A stretch of DNA of 54,032 nt, taken from NCBI GenBank assembly GCA_041390125.1, contig JAWKQN010000025.1:1-54032 (forward strand), written 5' to 3'. The stretch comes from Gemmatimonadota bacterium. Lineage in GTDB: Bacteria; Gemmatimonadota; Gemmatimonadetes; Longimicrobiales; Gaopeijiaceae. The notes under the pieces are model-generated. The model ran no database searches and was not told where the DNA came from. It saw only the letters and a list, made by a program, of their open reading frames with translations. The first letter of the stretch is position 1; each line of letters begins with the position of its first letter. Positions 44,086 to 52,996 of this stretch are shown here, piece by piece. A program made the position numbers and the translations under genes.

Positions 44086-46215
44086 GTGAACCGCGTCTCG
44101 CATCTCGCGCGGCGGCTGCTTTGGTTCTGCCCCCTCCTCGTCGCCGCCTGTGACACCGTCGCAGTCGCGCCGCTGCCCGTGGGCCGCGTGGAGATCAGCC
44201 CCCGGAGTGTGGACGTCGCGATCGGTGGCAGCGTGCAGCTGAGCGCGTCGGCGGTCGGCGAGGATGGCAATCCGCTGCCGGGCGTGGCCATCTCCTGGCG
44301 GAGCAGCGACGCGGACGTGGCGCTGGTGGATTCGCAGGGACGCGTCACCGGCCTCGAAGAGGGACTGGCTGCCATCACGGCCACGGTCGCGGGGGTCACG
44401 GCGTCCGCCGCGATCAACGTGCGCGAGCGCGGTCAGCTGCTGCTGTCCGACTCCCTCGTGACCTTGCGGGCAGACGTGGGCGGCGCCGGACCGGCGCCCG
44501 CGACCGTACGGATCAACGGCACCGGCGGGAGCCTCTCCGGGCTGACCGCACAGGTCGTCTACGACGCGGGCGACCCCATCGGTTGGCTCACGCCCTCCCT
44601 CGTCTCCACCGCCACGCCGGCCACGCTCGAGCTGGACGTGGACCCCGGGGCTCTGGGGTTGGGGCGGTACGGCGCCGAGGTGCGCATCACGTCACCGCTC
44701 GCCACGGAATCGGTGGCCGTGCGTGTGGAGTTCTCCGTCACCACCTCCACACCGTCCGTCCGGGTCGATCCGGACTCCGTGCGCCTCACCAACGCGGACC
44801 GCGCCACCGTGGACGTGGGGAACGGAGGCGGAGGCACGCTCACAGACCTCGTGACCACCGTGCGCTATGGCGGAGGGAGCCCGGGATGGCTCCGGGCTAC
44901 GCTGTCGGGATCGACCGCACCCGTGACGCTCACGGTCGAGTCCCTGACGGGCTCGCTCGTGGCGGGCTCCTACACGGCCGAGGTGGAGATCGCATCCCGC
45001 GTGGCGGGTGTGCCGTCCGCGGTGCTCGCGGTGCGCCTGGACGTCGGCGCGGCTCCACCCAGGCTGGTCGTGGCGCCCGCGAGCGTCTCCATCCAGGGGA
45101 GCGTCGGCGGTACGCTCCCGCTCCGCACGGTCCAGGTCACCAACGGCGGGGCGGGCACGGTGACGGGGCTCGGCAAGGCCGTCAGCTACGCACCCGGAGA
45201 GCCTACCGGGTGGCTGATCGCCACGTTGGACCGTTCCAGCACCCCGGCTTCGCTGTCGCTGCTCGTGGGCACGGCGGGGCTGACGGCCGGTACGTACTCC
45301 GCTTCGGTGGAAGTCAACGGCAACTCGGTGGATCCGGTCTTCGTGCCGGTGCGGCTCACGCTCGATCCCGCCGCGCCCACCGCGCCGGCGGCTCCGACCG
45401 ACCTCACCGCCACCGTGTCCGGCAGCGCGGTGGACCTGAGCTGGGTGGACAATGCCGGCAACGAGTCCGGCTTCGAGGTCGAGCGCCGCACGAGCGGCGG
45501 GGGATCCTTCGCCCGCATCGGCACGCCGTCCGCCAATGCCACCACCTTCACCGACACCGGCGCCCAGGCCGGCTCCTCCTACGAGTACCGGGTCCGTGCC
45601 TGCAACAGCGGCGGCTGCTCGGCATACAGCAACGTGGCCTCGGCGTCCGTCCCCGCGGCGGTGCCGGCCACGCCGGGCAACATGACGGCCCGAGCGACCG
45701 GATCGTCCGAGATCGAGGTGACCTGGAGCGACGTGTCCGGCGAGACCGGCTACGAGCTGGAGCAGAAGGGCCCCAAGGGCGGTTGGCAATCGGCCGCTCA
45801 GCTCGGGGCCGGCGTCACGACCTTCACGGCCACGGGCCTGAGCGCTGGCGAGACCTACGAGTACCGCGTGCGCGCCTGCAACGCGTCCGGGTGCTCGGCC
45901 TGGGCCGAGACCAAGGCCACGACGCCGCCGCCACAATCGCCTCCCGCCAACCCGTCGGGGTTGCGGTTCGTGTCCATCTCGCGAAGCCACATCGACCTCG
46001 AGTGGAACGACAACAGCAACAACGAGACGCGCTTCGAGATCGAGGAGGGGAGCATCTTCTCGGCATGGGTGAAGATCGGCGAGGTGGGCACCGACGAGAC
46101 CACCTTCCGCGACACCAACGTCCGGCGCGGGTCGCTCCTCTACTACCGGGTGCGCGCCTGCAATGCGGCAGGCTGCTCCGGCGCCTCCCCCGCGATCGTC
46201 ACCCTCGTGCCCTGA
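44086..46215 (+). CDS. Surface lipoprotein with Big_2 and fibronectin type III domains
   Basis: A 709-residue protein starting at GTG. The signal peptide ends in a VAAC lipobox (Cys22). A Big_2 Ig-like domain follows (about 33-112: VDVAIGGSVQLSASAV, VALVDSQGRVTGL). Then come three repeats of roughly 100 residues that share the pattern G-G-T-L-T-x-L and W-L-x-x-x-L, seen at about 120-215, 220-320 and 325-425. Three fibronectin type III domains close the protein (about 435-525, 530-615 and 620-709), each with YRVRACN-x-x-GCS. All-beta modules of this kind are adhesive or carbohydrate-binding surface parts. It converges on the next gene through a shared hairpin. Confidence 0.86.
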   Translation: MNRVSHLARRLLWFCPLLVAACDTVAVAPLPVGRVEISPRSVDVAIGGSVQLSASAVGEDGNPLPGVAISWRSSDADVALVDSQGRVTGLEEGLAAITATVAGVTASAAINVRERGQLLLSDSLVTLRADVGGAGPAPATVRINGTGGSLSGLTAQVVYDAGDPIGWLTPSLVSTATPATLELDVDPGALGLGRYGAEVRITSPLATESVAVRVEFSVTTSTPSVRVDPDSVRLTNADRATVDVGNGGGGTLTDLVTTVRYGGGSPGWLRATLSGSTAPVTLTVESLTGSLVAGSYTAEVEIASRVAGVPSAVLAVRLDVGAAPPRLVVAPASVSIQGSVGGTLPLRTVQVTNGGAGTVTGLGKAVSYAPGEPTGWLIATLDRSSTPASLSLLVGTAGLTAGTYSASVEVNGNSVDPVFVPVRLTLDPAAPTAPAAPTDLTATVSGSAVDLSWVDNAGNESGFEVERRTSGGGSFARIGTPSANATTFTDTGAQAGSSYEYRVRACNSGGCSAYSNVASASVPAAVPATPGNMTARATGSSEIEVTWSDVSGETGYELEQKGPKGGWQSAAQLGAGVTTFTATGLSAGETYEYRVRACNASGCSAWAETKATTPPPQSPPANPSGLRFVSISRSHIDLEWNDNSNNETRFEIEEGSIFSAWVKIGEVGTDETTFRDTNVRRGSLLYYRVRACNAAGCSGASPAIVTLVP

Positions 46216-46236
46216 GCGGCGAGCTCCCGCTCAGGG
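46210..46236. terminator. Hairpin that contains both stop codons of convergent genes
   Basis: Arms CCCTGAGCGG (46210-46219) and CCGCTCAGGG (46227-46236) pair perfectly over 10 bp with a 7-base loop. The TGA of the plus-strand lipoprotein (46213-46215) lies in one arm and the TGA of the minus-strand gene (46231-46233) in the other, so one hairpin can end both transcripts. Confidence 0.65.
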
Positions 46237-47295
46237 ACGCCGCTTGCGCAGGATGCGGTCGATGCCGTGGATGCGCAGGCGCAGCAGCTCGTCCGCATCC
46301 AGGTCCTCGAAGCCCTGCTCGTGCAGCTCCCGCACCCAGGCGGGAGTGACCCCGTGGATGCGGAAGGCCACGGCCTGGTCCACGTCTTCGGGGGCATGTC
46401 CCAGCTCGCGCAGTCCGTCCACGAACTCGCGATCGACGTCGTGGATCTTCAAGGTCCGGATCTGATCCAGGGTCAGGTCGCGCCCCAGCCCCAGGGCCTC
46501 GGCGGCCTCGACGGCAGCGCGATCGATCTCGAAGATCCGCATCTGCACCAGGTCGTCCACGTCGGGCGTGCGCACCCCCAGCGACTCTGCCTCCCGGATG
46601 AACTCCGGGGTGATGTCGAAGATGCGCATCTGCACCAGATCGTCGCCGTCCAGCCGACCCAGGCCCAACGCCGCGGCGTCGCGCGCCAGCTCCGGCGTCA
46701 CCCCGTGGATGCGGAAGGCGACGTAGCGATCGAGGTCGAGGTCAGCCAGCCCGGCCGCGGTGAAGGAGCGCACGAAGGCGCCCGTCACATCGAAGATGCG
46801 CGAGCTGAAGAGATCGTCGACGTCCGTGTCGGTGAAGCCGGCGCGCGCCAGCTCATCCGGCCAGTCGGTGCCGACGTCCAGGGTGGCGGCCGCGAAGACC
46901 TCGCGATCGGTCATCCGGTATCCCTTCCGTGCCATCTCGTCCCGGTAGCCCTCCCGAGGCGTGAAGCTGAACTCGCCGTCCCAGCGGCGTTCACGCAGAC
47001 GGTCGGCCCGGAACGTCAGGGTCCCTGCATCGCGCCGTAGCTCGAAGGTCGATCCCGACTCCATCCGCTCCCGGAAGCGTTGCCACTCCGACGCATCCAG
47101 GCGCAGCGACGTGCGATGGCTCCGGCGGCTGCCCTCGTCCGCCTCCATCTGGATGGAACGCTCCCCGCGGTCGCTACCGACGCGGACGCTCCACACGCCC
47201 TCCACCGGCGTCTGGGCTTCGAGCTGTCCGCCACCGAACACGCCCGCCAGCACCAACCCGATCGCCATCCCCACCGCTCCGCTCCTGGTCCTCAT
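46231..47295 (-). CDS. Exported protein with tandem 'RIHGV' repeats
   Basis: A 354-residue protein with a signal peptide (MAIGLVLAGVFGGGQLEAQ). After a domain of about 110 residues come six or so repeats of about 38 residues with the pattern F-x-R-x-x-x-x-x-G-[L/F]-x-D-L-D-x-D-x-[L/V]-x-x-[F/M]-R-I-[H/F]-G-V-T. Copies include YVAFRIHGVTPELARD, LVQMRIFDITPEFIRE and AVAFRIHGVTPAWVRE. Such repeats are common in Acidobacteria and Gemmatimonadota, often fused to M56 peptidases or beside anti-sigma genes; their role is unknown. The start has GGAGG upstream and overlaps the DUF4097 stop by 4 bp. Confidence 0.82.
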   Translation of the reverse strand: MRTRSGAVGMAIGLVLAGVFGGGQLEAQTPVEGVWSVRVGSDRGERSIQMEADEGSRRSHRTSLRLDASEWQRFRERMESGSTFELRRDAGTLTFRADRLRERRWDGEFSFTPREGYRDEMARKGYRMTDREVFAAATLDVGTDWPDELARAGFTDTDVDDLFSSRIFDVTGAFVRSFTAAGLADLDLDRYVAFRIHGVTPELARDAAALGLGRLDGDDLVQMRIFDITPEFIREAESLGVRTPDVDDLVQMRIFEIDRAAVEAAEALGLGRDLTLDQIRTLKIHDVDREFVDGLRELGHAPEDVDQAVAFRIHGVTPAWVRELHEQGFEDLDADELLRLRIHGIDRILRKRRP

Positions 47296-48143
47296 CGTCC
47301 TCCCTCCCCCAATGGCCGGATCGTGATGCGCCCACCGAACGTCTCGATCTCGAGATCGGCGCCGCCACGCCCCAAGGTGAATTGCCGTCGCCCGCGCTCG
47401 GCCCGCTCGTCGACCCCGGTCATGCCGATGTCGATCTCGCCCATCACACTCGCGGCCCAGACATCGGCGTTCGTGCCCTCCGGCACCGCCACCGTGACGC
47501 TCCCGCCATGGGACGTGAAGACGTACTCGCCCGCGTCTGCCAGCGCCCCGCTGTAGCGTATATCCCCTCCGACGGAGCTGACGTCCACCTTCGACGCGCT
47601 CATCTCCGTCATCTGCACGTCCCCGCCGATCGACTCGATGGTCACTTCCCCACCGACATCGCGGAGATCCATCCGCTCGGCCGCCCCCCCGAGCTTGATC
47701 GTCCCCTCCGTGTCCTCGAGCGTGATGCGGCCGTTGATGGCGTGGAGCTCCACGACGCCCCTGGCCCCCACGACGCGCATGGCGCCCTCGATGGACTGGG
47801 CCTCCACCGGACCTCCGACGCCCTCCACGTCCAGCGTGAAGTACATCCCGTCCACGGTGACCCCGAAGCCACGCGGGACCGTCAGCTCGTAATCCGCGAT
47901 ACCGGCCGTGATTCCCCGATCCGTGGAGAGGCGCCAGGTGTCCTCCCGGCGGCGGATCTCGATCTCCGTGCGCCGCGAGTGCGCGGCACGCACCCGCACC
48001 GCATCCCGGTCCCACGTGCGCACCTGCACGGTTCCGGCCGCGTTCGACACTTCGATGTGTCGCGCGCCCGCAGCCGCGAAGGTGGTGTCGGTGTCCTGGG
48101 CCACGGCCAGCATGGCCAGGAGCCCCACAGTCATGATGCCCAC
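47292..48143 (-). CDS. DUF4097 beta-helix protein
   Basis: A 283-residue exported protein starting with GTG, with a short signal (MTVGLLAMLAVAQ). It is a run of short beta repeats typical of DUF4097, for example HIEVSNAAGTVQV, GVVELHAINGRITLEDTEG, GGEVTIESIGGDVQM and VDVSSVGGDIRYSG, which should stack as a right-handed helix. Proteins of this family often follow sigma/anti-sigma genes, as here. It overlaps the repeat protein by 4 bp and lies 49 bp after the anti-sigma gene. Confidence 0.86.
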   Translation of the reverse strand: MGIMTVGLLAMLAVAQDTDTTFAAAGARHIEVSNAAGTVQVRTWDRDAVRVRAAHSRRTEIEIRRREDTWRLSTDRGITAGIADYELTVPRGFGVTVDGMYFTLDVEGVGGPVEAQSIEGAMRVVGARGVVELHAINGRITLEDTEGTIKLGGAAERMDLRDVGGEVTIESIGGDVQMTEMSASKVDVSSVGGDIRYSGALADAGEYVFTSHGGSVTVAVPEGTNADVWAASVMGEIDIGMTGVDERAERGRRQFTLGRGGADLEIETFGGRITIRPLGEGGR

Positions 48144-48192
48144 GTCCGTCTCCTCCCTGGGATCCGTGCGCGCTTCCGCGCGAGTCCTCGCA

Positions 48193-48897
48193 TCAGGCGG
48201 CGCGTTGCACCGCGACGACCGCCTGCTGCAGTAGATCGAGCTTGAACTGGAGTGCGCTCAGCAGGCGTCGCTCGACGATCGGACTGCCTGGATCGGCGGC
48301 GAGCGCCGCTTCCGCTTCCACGATCGCCCGATCGATGGTGGCGAGGCTGCGCTCGAGCGTCGCGCGCGTCTCGGGCTGGAGCACATCGGTTCCAGCCTCC
48401 AGCGCCGCCTCCAGCTGGCGCACCGCGTCGTCGTAGACGGCGCGCACGTCACCCGCGGCGCGCACCGGCGCGGCGTCTCCCGGTGCGGGCGCGGTCGCCA
48501 CGACCGGCGCCGTCTCCACCGTGGGCGTGGCGCCGCGCCGGACCCCGATCTGGTAGGCGCCCACCGCCAGCAGGCCCGCCAGGCCGGCGGCCCACAGGAC
48601 GCTGCGGGATGCCAAGCGGGGCGGGCCTTGCCGGTGCGCGTGGAGCGGGACCACCCTGGGCCGCTCCGCCGCGGCGGCCTCCGCTCCGATCCGCTCCGCG
48701 ATGCCAGACCACAGGCCGGCGGGCGCGCGCGCCTCCAGCGGAAGGGCCCCCAGGGCGTTGCGCAGGTCGGCCAGCGCCTCCAGGCGCTCGCGGGCGTCGA
48801 CGTCGCGCTCCAACTCGACGTCGAGCGCGCGGGCAGCGGCCTCGTCCAGCTCCCCGTCCAGGTAGTCGTGCAGACGTTCGTCGGATACGCCACTCAT
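48193..48897 (-). CDS. Anti-sigma factor without zinc ligands
   Basis: A 234-residue single-pass membrane protein. The cytoplasmic N domain (SDERLHDYLDGELDEAAARA) follows the anti-sigma helix pattern but lacks the HxxxCxxC zinc site. One membrane helix lies at about 100-118 (SVLWAAGLAGLLAVGAYQIG). The outer part is a low-complexity linker then a helical domain (about 155-234). Its start overlaps the sigma factor stop by 4 bp, the usual coupling of sigma and anti-sigma. Confidence 0.82.
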   Translation of the reverse strand: MSGVSDERLHDYLDGELDEAAARALDVELERDVDARERLEALADLRNALGALPLEARAPAGLWSGIAERIGAEAAAAERPRVVPLHAHRQGPPRLASRSVLWAAGLAGLLAVGAYQIGVRRGATPTVETAPVVATAPAPGDAAPVRAAGDVRAVYDDAVRQLEAALEAGTDVLQPETRATLERSLATIDRAIVEAEAALAADPGSPIVERRLLSALQFKLDLLQQAVVAVQRAA

Positions 48898-49475
48898 CGC
48901 TCCAAGACCTCCTTCAACAGCTGTCGCGCCCGATGGACCTGGGCCTTCACGGTCCCCACGGCCACCCCGGTCATGACGGCCACCTCACGGTACTTGAATC
49001 CTTCGATGTCCCTCAGCACGAGGGCCTCGCGGGCCCGCTCCGGGAGCGTCGCCAGAGCGCGCTCCAGGTCGATCCGCGTCTCCGTGAAGGCCCCGCGTGC
49101 CTGCGCCGCGTAGCGCTCCACGTCCGGTGTCGGCTCCACCCATCGCTCCCGCCCCGCCCGGGTCCGTCGTTCCTGGAGCACCACGTTGACGGCCAGGCGG
49201 TGCATCCAGGTGCTGAAGCGGCTGTCGCCCCGGAAGGAGTCCAGCCGCTCCCAGGCCCGCACGAAGGCGTCCTGCGTGAGTTCGGCCGCCCGGTCGGGAT
49301 CGGCCGTCATGCGCAGGCAGAGGCCGTAGATCCGGTCCACGGAGCGGCGGTACACCTCCGCGAAGGCGGAGCGGTCCCCGCCCTGCGCCCGCTGCACCAG
49401 GGTCTCCATGGAGACGGCCGCGGTGGTCACGTGGTGTCCAGGCTCCCGGGCTCGTGCCGTGGTCGTTGTCGCCAT
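48894..49475 (-). CDS. ECF-type RNA polymerase sigma factor
   Basis: A 193-residue sigma-70 family protein with regions 2 and 4 only. Region 2 has FAEVYRRSVDRIYGLCLRMTAD, DAFVRAWERLDSFRGDSRFSTWMHRLAVN; region 4 has LPERAREALVLRDIEGFKYREVAVMTGVAVGTVKAQVHRAR, the helix-turn-helix that reads the -35 element. It should be held inactive by the neighbouring anti-sigma and direct transcription of this four-gene unit. The first 20 residues (ATTTTARAREPG) are probably disordered, and an internal GTG or ATG may be the true start. Confidence 0.92.
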   Translation of the reverse strand: MATTTTARAREPGHHVTTAAVSMETLVQRAQGGDRSAFAEVYRRSVDRIYGLCLRMTADPDRAAELTQDAFVRAWERLDSFRGDSRFSTWMHRLAVNVVLQERRTRAGRERWVEPTPDVERYAAQARGAFTETRIDLERALATLPERAREALVLRDIEGFKYREVAVMTGVAVGTVKAQVHRARQLLKEVLER

Positions 49476-49561
49476 CGCACCCGTTCTGACGCGCCGGGCC
49501 GGTGGATGGTTTGGAGGGACCGGGCGGCGGTCCGCCAGGGAGCGACCCCCCGGGACGCAAG

Positions 49562-49591
49562 GAGGGGCGGCCGGTCGTCCGGCCGCCCCTC
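49562..49591 (-). terminator. Strong hairpin downstream of the dipeptidase gene
   Basis: Perfect 13-bp arms (49562-49574 and 49579-49591) with a TCGT loop lie 24 bp past the dipeptidase stop on the minus strand. A second small CCCC-TTCG-GGG stem overlaps the stop region at 49603-49613. There is no U-run. Confidence 0.7.
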
Positions 49592-49614
49592 GTCCGTCCC
49601 CACCCCTTCGGGGC

Positions 49615-50763
49615 TCAGTTGCTGGTGCGACGCCCGTCGAGCTGCTCGATGGTGGCCATCGAGGGTCCCCGCTCCCGTTGGATCCGGCGCGCGGCGGCCT
49701 CCGCCTCCCGCATGACCCGGAGCAGGTTCTCGCCGATGAGCAGAGCCAGATCGTCTTCGCTCCAGCCCCGGCGGGACAGCTCCTCCAGCAGGGCCGGGTA
49801 GGTCGAGACGTCCTCGAGGCCCACCGGGGTGGACTCGATGCCGTCGAAGTCGCCCCCGATCCCGACGTGCTCGATGCCGGCCACCCGACGGATGTGCTCG
49901 ATGTGGTCGGCGACGTCGGACAACGTGGCCTCGCCCGTGGACGACACGAACGAGGGCACGAACGTCACCATGACCACCCCGCCGTTCTGCGGCAGACGAC
50001 GCAGCACGTCGTCCGGCACGTTGCGCGGATGGTCCGTCACACCGCGGGCCGACGAGTGCGAGAAGATCACCGGCGCCTCGGCCACGTCGAGCGCGTCGTT
50101 CATGGTGGCCGGGGACGTGTGCGACAGATCCACCAGCATCCCCAGCCGGTTCATCTCCCGCACGACCTCCTTCCCGAACTCGGTGAGCCCGTCGTGCGTG
50201 GGCTCGCCGGTGCCGGAGTCGGCCCAATCGATGGTGGTGGAGTGCGTGAGCGTCATGTACCGGGCGCCGGCCGCGTAGAAGGCGCGCAGCGTGCCCAGCG
50301 AATTCTCGATCGCGTGGCCGCCTTCCATGCCCAGGAGCGACGCGATCCGGCCGCGCCCGAAGATGCCCTCGATGTCCGACGCGGTCGTCGCCAGCTCGAA
50401 GACGTCCGGGTACCGATCGATCACCTGGTTGGCGATGTCGATCTGTTCGAGCTGCATCCGCGCCGCCCCGGTCTCGACGGACTCGTAGGGGATGTAGACC
50501 GACCAGAACTGGGCGCCGACCCCACCGCGCCGCAGGCGATCGATGTCGGTGTGCCCGGCGGTACGGCGGCGCAGGTCGTAAGCCGCCACGTCGTGTGGCG
50601 CCGCGCTGCTGTTGCGGATCGCCCAGGGCAGGTCGTTGTGTCCGTCGATGAGCGGGACGCGGTCCAACACGCGCTGCACCTTGGCGGCGTGGGAGTCCTG
50701 GGCGGTCACCGGCGCGGCGACGGCCAGGAGGACGAGCACGAGAAGCGGGCGAAGGATGCGCAT
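49615..50763 (-). CDS. Membrane dipeptidase (peptidase M19 family)
   Basis: A 382-residue exported zinc dipeptidase. The signal peptide is MRILRPLLVLVLLAVAAPVTAQ. The two-zinc site is visible: LIDGHNDLPW (His, Asp), the bridging Glu in LLGMEGGHAIE, His in VDLSHTSP and IFSHSSARG, and Asp in GIGGDFDG. The family cleaves dipeptides, including D-residue dipeptides and some beta-lactam-like bonds. The ATG at 50763 was chosen because the signal peptide begins there; the frame extends 27 codons further upstream. It is 23 bp from the GNAT gene and may be cotranscribed. Confidence 0.92.
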   Translation of the reverse strand: MRILRPLLVLVLLAVAAPVTAQDSHAAKVQRVLDRVPLIDGHNDLPWAIRNSSAAPHDVAAYDLRRRTAGHTDIDRLRRGGVGAQFWSVYIPYESVETGAARMQLEQIDIANQVIDRYPDVFELATTASDIEGIFGRGRIASLLGMEGGHAIENSLGTLRAFYAAGARYMTLTHSTTIDWADSGTGEPTHDGLTEFGKEVVREMNRLGMLVDLSHTSPATMNDALDVAEAPVIFSHSSARGVTDHPRNVPDDVLRRLPQNGGVVMVTFVPSFVSSTGEATLSDVADHIEHIRRVAGIEHVGIGGDFDGIESTPVGLEDVSTYPALLEELSRRGWSEDDLALLIGENLLRVMREAEAAARRIQRERGPSMATIEQLDGRRTSN

Positions 50764-50786
50764 GGGCCTGGCGGTGAAGGGTCGGA

Positions 50787-51767
50787 TCAACGGCCCGCGC
50801 GGCGGGCCCGGAAGGCCGCGCGCGCACGGCGGCCGAGCTCCCACAACTTGTGCAGGCCCCCGGACGCTGTCGAGAAGCGGCCCGACTCCAGCGGGACGGC
50901 GCGCGCACCGAAGCCGCGCTTGAAGCGTTGCAGCCCGGGATTGTCGTCGTGGGCGCCGCCCAGGTTGAAGCGTGTCACCCCCTCGCCCGCGAGCCGTTCC
51001 GCGAAGGCGGCGACCAGGAAGGGGCTGGCCCCCAGCTCGCGCCCCTCCTCCGTGGTCCCCGACGACTGGTAGTAGGCGCCGGCCGGGCTGCGCAGCGCCA
51101 GGATGGAGGACAGCACCTGTCCTTCCCGTACGGCCTGCACCAGCTCGGCGGCGCCCGTCTCCAGCCAGCCGCGCAGCAGCTCGTCCCCCAGGTCCGACGG
51201 CACGGTCTCCCCGCGCTGGGCCCGCCGGTCCATGGAGCTTTCAAAGCAGCCGAGGTGTGCGTCGAGGCCTTCGGCGCCGGGGCGGACCACCATCTCCACG
51301 CCCGCTGCGACCGCCTTGCGGGCGTTGCGCCGGTGCCCGGTGGAGAGGTCCGCGGCACCCGCGCCCTCCGCCAGGTCCAGGACCCATTCGGTGCGTGGCG
51401 TCGTCCGCAAACGGTCGGGCCACTGCGGCAGGTCGACGGAGGTGGACGCGAAGGAGGCCAGCTCCACCGCGCGCACGCGCTGCGCGCGGACGAAGTCCGC
51501 CAGACCGCTCCAGAAGGGGCTGTCGGCGGGCACGCCCGGCGAGCACGGGATCTCGAGCAGGCCCCCGCCCCGTCCGCGCAGGAAGCCCAGGGCGCCTGCG
51601 CTCCAGGCGTCCCCGTCTTCCAGAACCAGCAGGACCACCCGCTCGCCGATGCGTCGGCGCGCCTCGGCGTAGCCGGGCGTGAGGAGCGGATTCTCGGCCT
51701 CGAGCGCGCTCAGGCGGGAGAGGCGCTCCGGATCCGGATCCAACCAGGAGCGGAAGCGCCCGCTCAA
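50787..51767 (-). CDS. GNAT-fold acyl/aminoacyl transferase, BioF2/FemX-like
   Basis: A 326-residue protein with a two-lobe GNAT layout. The second lobe is the clearer one: DLSTGHRRNARKAVAAGVEMVV (the typical basic helix), LVQAVREGQVLSSILALR, GAYYQSSGTTEEGRELGASPFLV and VTRFNLGGAHDDNPGLQRFKRGFG. This pattern belongs to the PF13480/FemABX group, which transfers acyl or aminoacyl groups onto sugars, lipids or peptides. The start is a TTG that overlaps the upstream gene's stop by 4 bp (TTGA). Coupling with the alpha/alpha-toroid gene suggests a shared pathway. Confidence 0.82.
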   Translation of the reverse strand: MSGRFRSWLDPDPERLSRLSALEAENPLLTPGYAEARRRIGERVVLLVLEDGDAWSAGALGFLRGRGGGLLEIPCSPGVPADSPFWSGLADFVRAQRVRAVELASFASTSVDLPQWPDRLRTTPRTEWVLDLAEGAGAADLSTGHRRNARKAVAAGVEMVVRPGAEGLDAHLGCFESSMDRRAQRGETVPSDLGDELLRGWLETGAAELVQAVREGQVLSSILALRSPAGAYYQSSGTTEEGRELGASPFLVAAFAERLAGEGVTRFNLGGAHDDNPGLQRFKRGFGARAVPLESGRFSTASGGLHKLWELGRRARAAFRARRAGR

Positions 51768-52996
51768 CCGACCCGGAGGACGACGCGCTCCTGGACGGGC
51801 GTCGGCGCGAGGCGCGCGACCTGCTCCATCTGCTGCTCGAGCCGCAGCGAGTCGATCAGGAACTTGGGCGCCCACGCCAGATACTCGAACCGGCCGTACG
51901 AGCCGTCCACCGGGAAGGAGCCCTTCACGCCGCCGAGCCGGTCCTCGGACACGTCCCGACGCAGCGTCCGGCGCACGTAGCGGTTGGCGGCCTTGGCCGC
52001 CTCCCGGTAGCGCTCGTCGCCGGTCTCCTTCCACAGCAGCAGCCAGCCGGCGGCGATCTGTACCACACCGGTCAGGCAGACCCAGTCGACCACGGACGCC
52101 CAGTCCGCGTCCAGCCGGCCACCGATCGAGCCGTCCGGCCGTTGAGCCGCGAGCACGCCATCCGCCGTCCGCTGCGCCGCCACGAGGAGGTCCCGCTCCC
52201 CGCTGTGCCGATAGGCCTCGATCACGCCCCGGAACGCGTAGCCGATGGTGTGGGTGAGCGGCGCATGCGGGCGGTCGAGGCAGCAGAGCTCGAACCAGCC
52301 GTTCTCCTGCTGGTGGCGGACCGCCCAGCGCACCTGGCGTAGCGCGGCCTCGGTGTAGCCCCGCGCCGGATCCACCCGGGCGGCCTCCAGCAGTCCCCAG
52401 GAGACGTGGGTCTCGTAGGTCTTCTCCCCGCGCGCCGCGAAGGGGGTCGGATGGGTCCGCCAGGCCCCGTCCGGATCCTGCGTCTGCACCAGCCAGTCCG
52501 CGGCTCGGCGCATGGCCTGCTTGTAGGTGCCCCCGAAGCGGTGGGCCCCCGCGGCCAGCCCCAGCAGGATCTGACCCGTGTTGAAGGTGACCGGCACCAA
52601 CGGTCGGGCTCCGACGACCCCGCCCTGGAACGCCCCGGACTCCATCTGAATCGAAACGAGCCAGTCGAGTACCCGGCGGGCGGCGTTCTCGATGTGGCGG
52701 TCGCGGCGCCGATCGGCCTCGCCGAACAGCGTGGGGACGATGTAGCCGCTGGTCTCCGGATAGGAGGTGCTCCAGCCGTCCACCAGCGAGTAGTGGCGGG
52801 CGATGCCCCCATCCCGGGAGGCGGAGCACTCCTGCGCGCGTAGCAGCCATTGCGTGGCGCGCTCGCAGGCCCAGTCCGATCCGGGATCGGCCAGCAGCCC
52901 CGTCTCGCGGTCCCGGCGTGCTTCGCTGCGCGCCGCATCGGGCAGGGCGGCCCATGCCCGCCGCGCCCTCATGTCACGTACGATCTGACGAATCAC
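51764..52996 (-). CDS. Alpha/alpha-toroid protein (prenyltransferase/squalene-cyclase-like repeats)
   Basis: A 410-residue protein of helical pairs that repeat about every 50-60 residues, with the QW-like pattern seen at WLVSIQMESGAFQGG, WLVQTQDPDGAWRTH, WAVRHQQENGWFEL and VLAAQRPDGSIGGRL. This is the (alpha/alpha)6 barrel of squalene-hopene cyclases and related enzymes, but the DxDD catalytic motif is not seen. It may instead act on glycans or peptides. The GTG at 52996 was chosen because GGAG lies 6 bases upstream; the frame is open for 73 codons further without family features. It overlaps the GNAT gene by 4 bp. Confidence 0.75.
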   Translation of the reverse strand: MIRQIVRDMRARRAWAALPDAARSEARRDRETGLLADPGSDWACERATQWLLRAQECSASRDGGIARHYSLVDGWSTSYPETSGYIVPTLFGEADRRRDRHIENAARRVLDWLVSIQMESGAFQGGVVGARPLVPVTFNTGQILLGLAAGAHRFGGTYKQAMRRAADWLVQTQDPDGAWRTHPTPFAARGEKTYETHVSWGLLEAARVDPARGYTEAALRQVRWAVRHQQENGWFELCCLDRPHAPLTHTIGYAFRGVIEAYRHSGERDLLVAAQRTADGVLAAQRPDGSIGGRLDADWASVVDWVCLTGVVQIAAGWLLLWKETGDERYREAAKAANRYVRRTLRRDVSEDRLGGVKGSFPVDGSYGRFEYLAWAPKFLIDSLRLEQQMEQVARLAPTPVQERVVLRVG

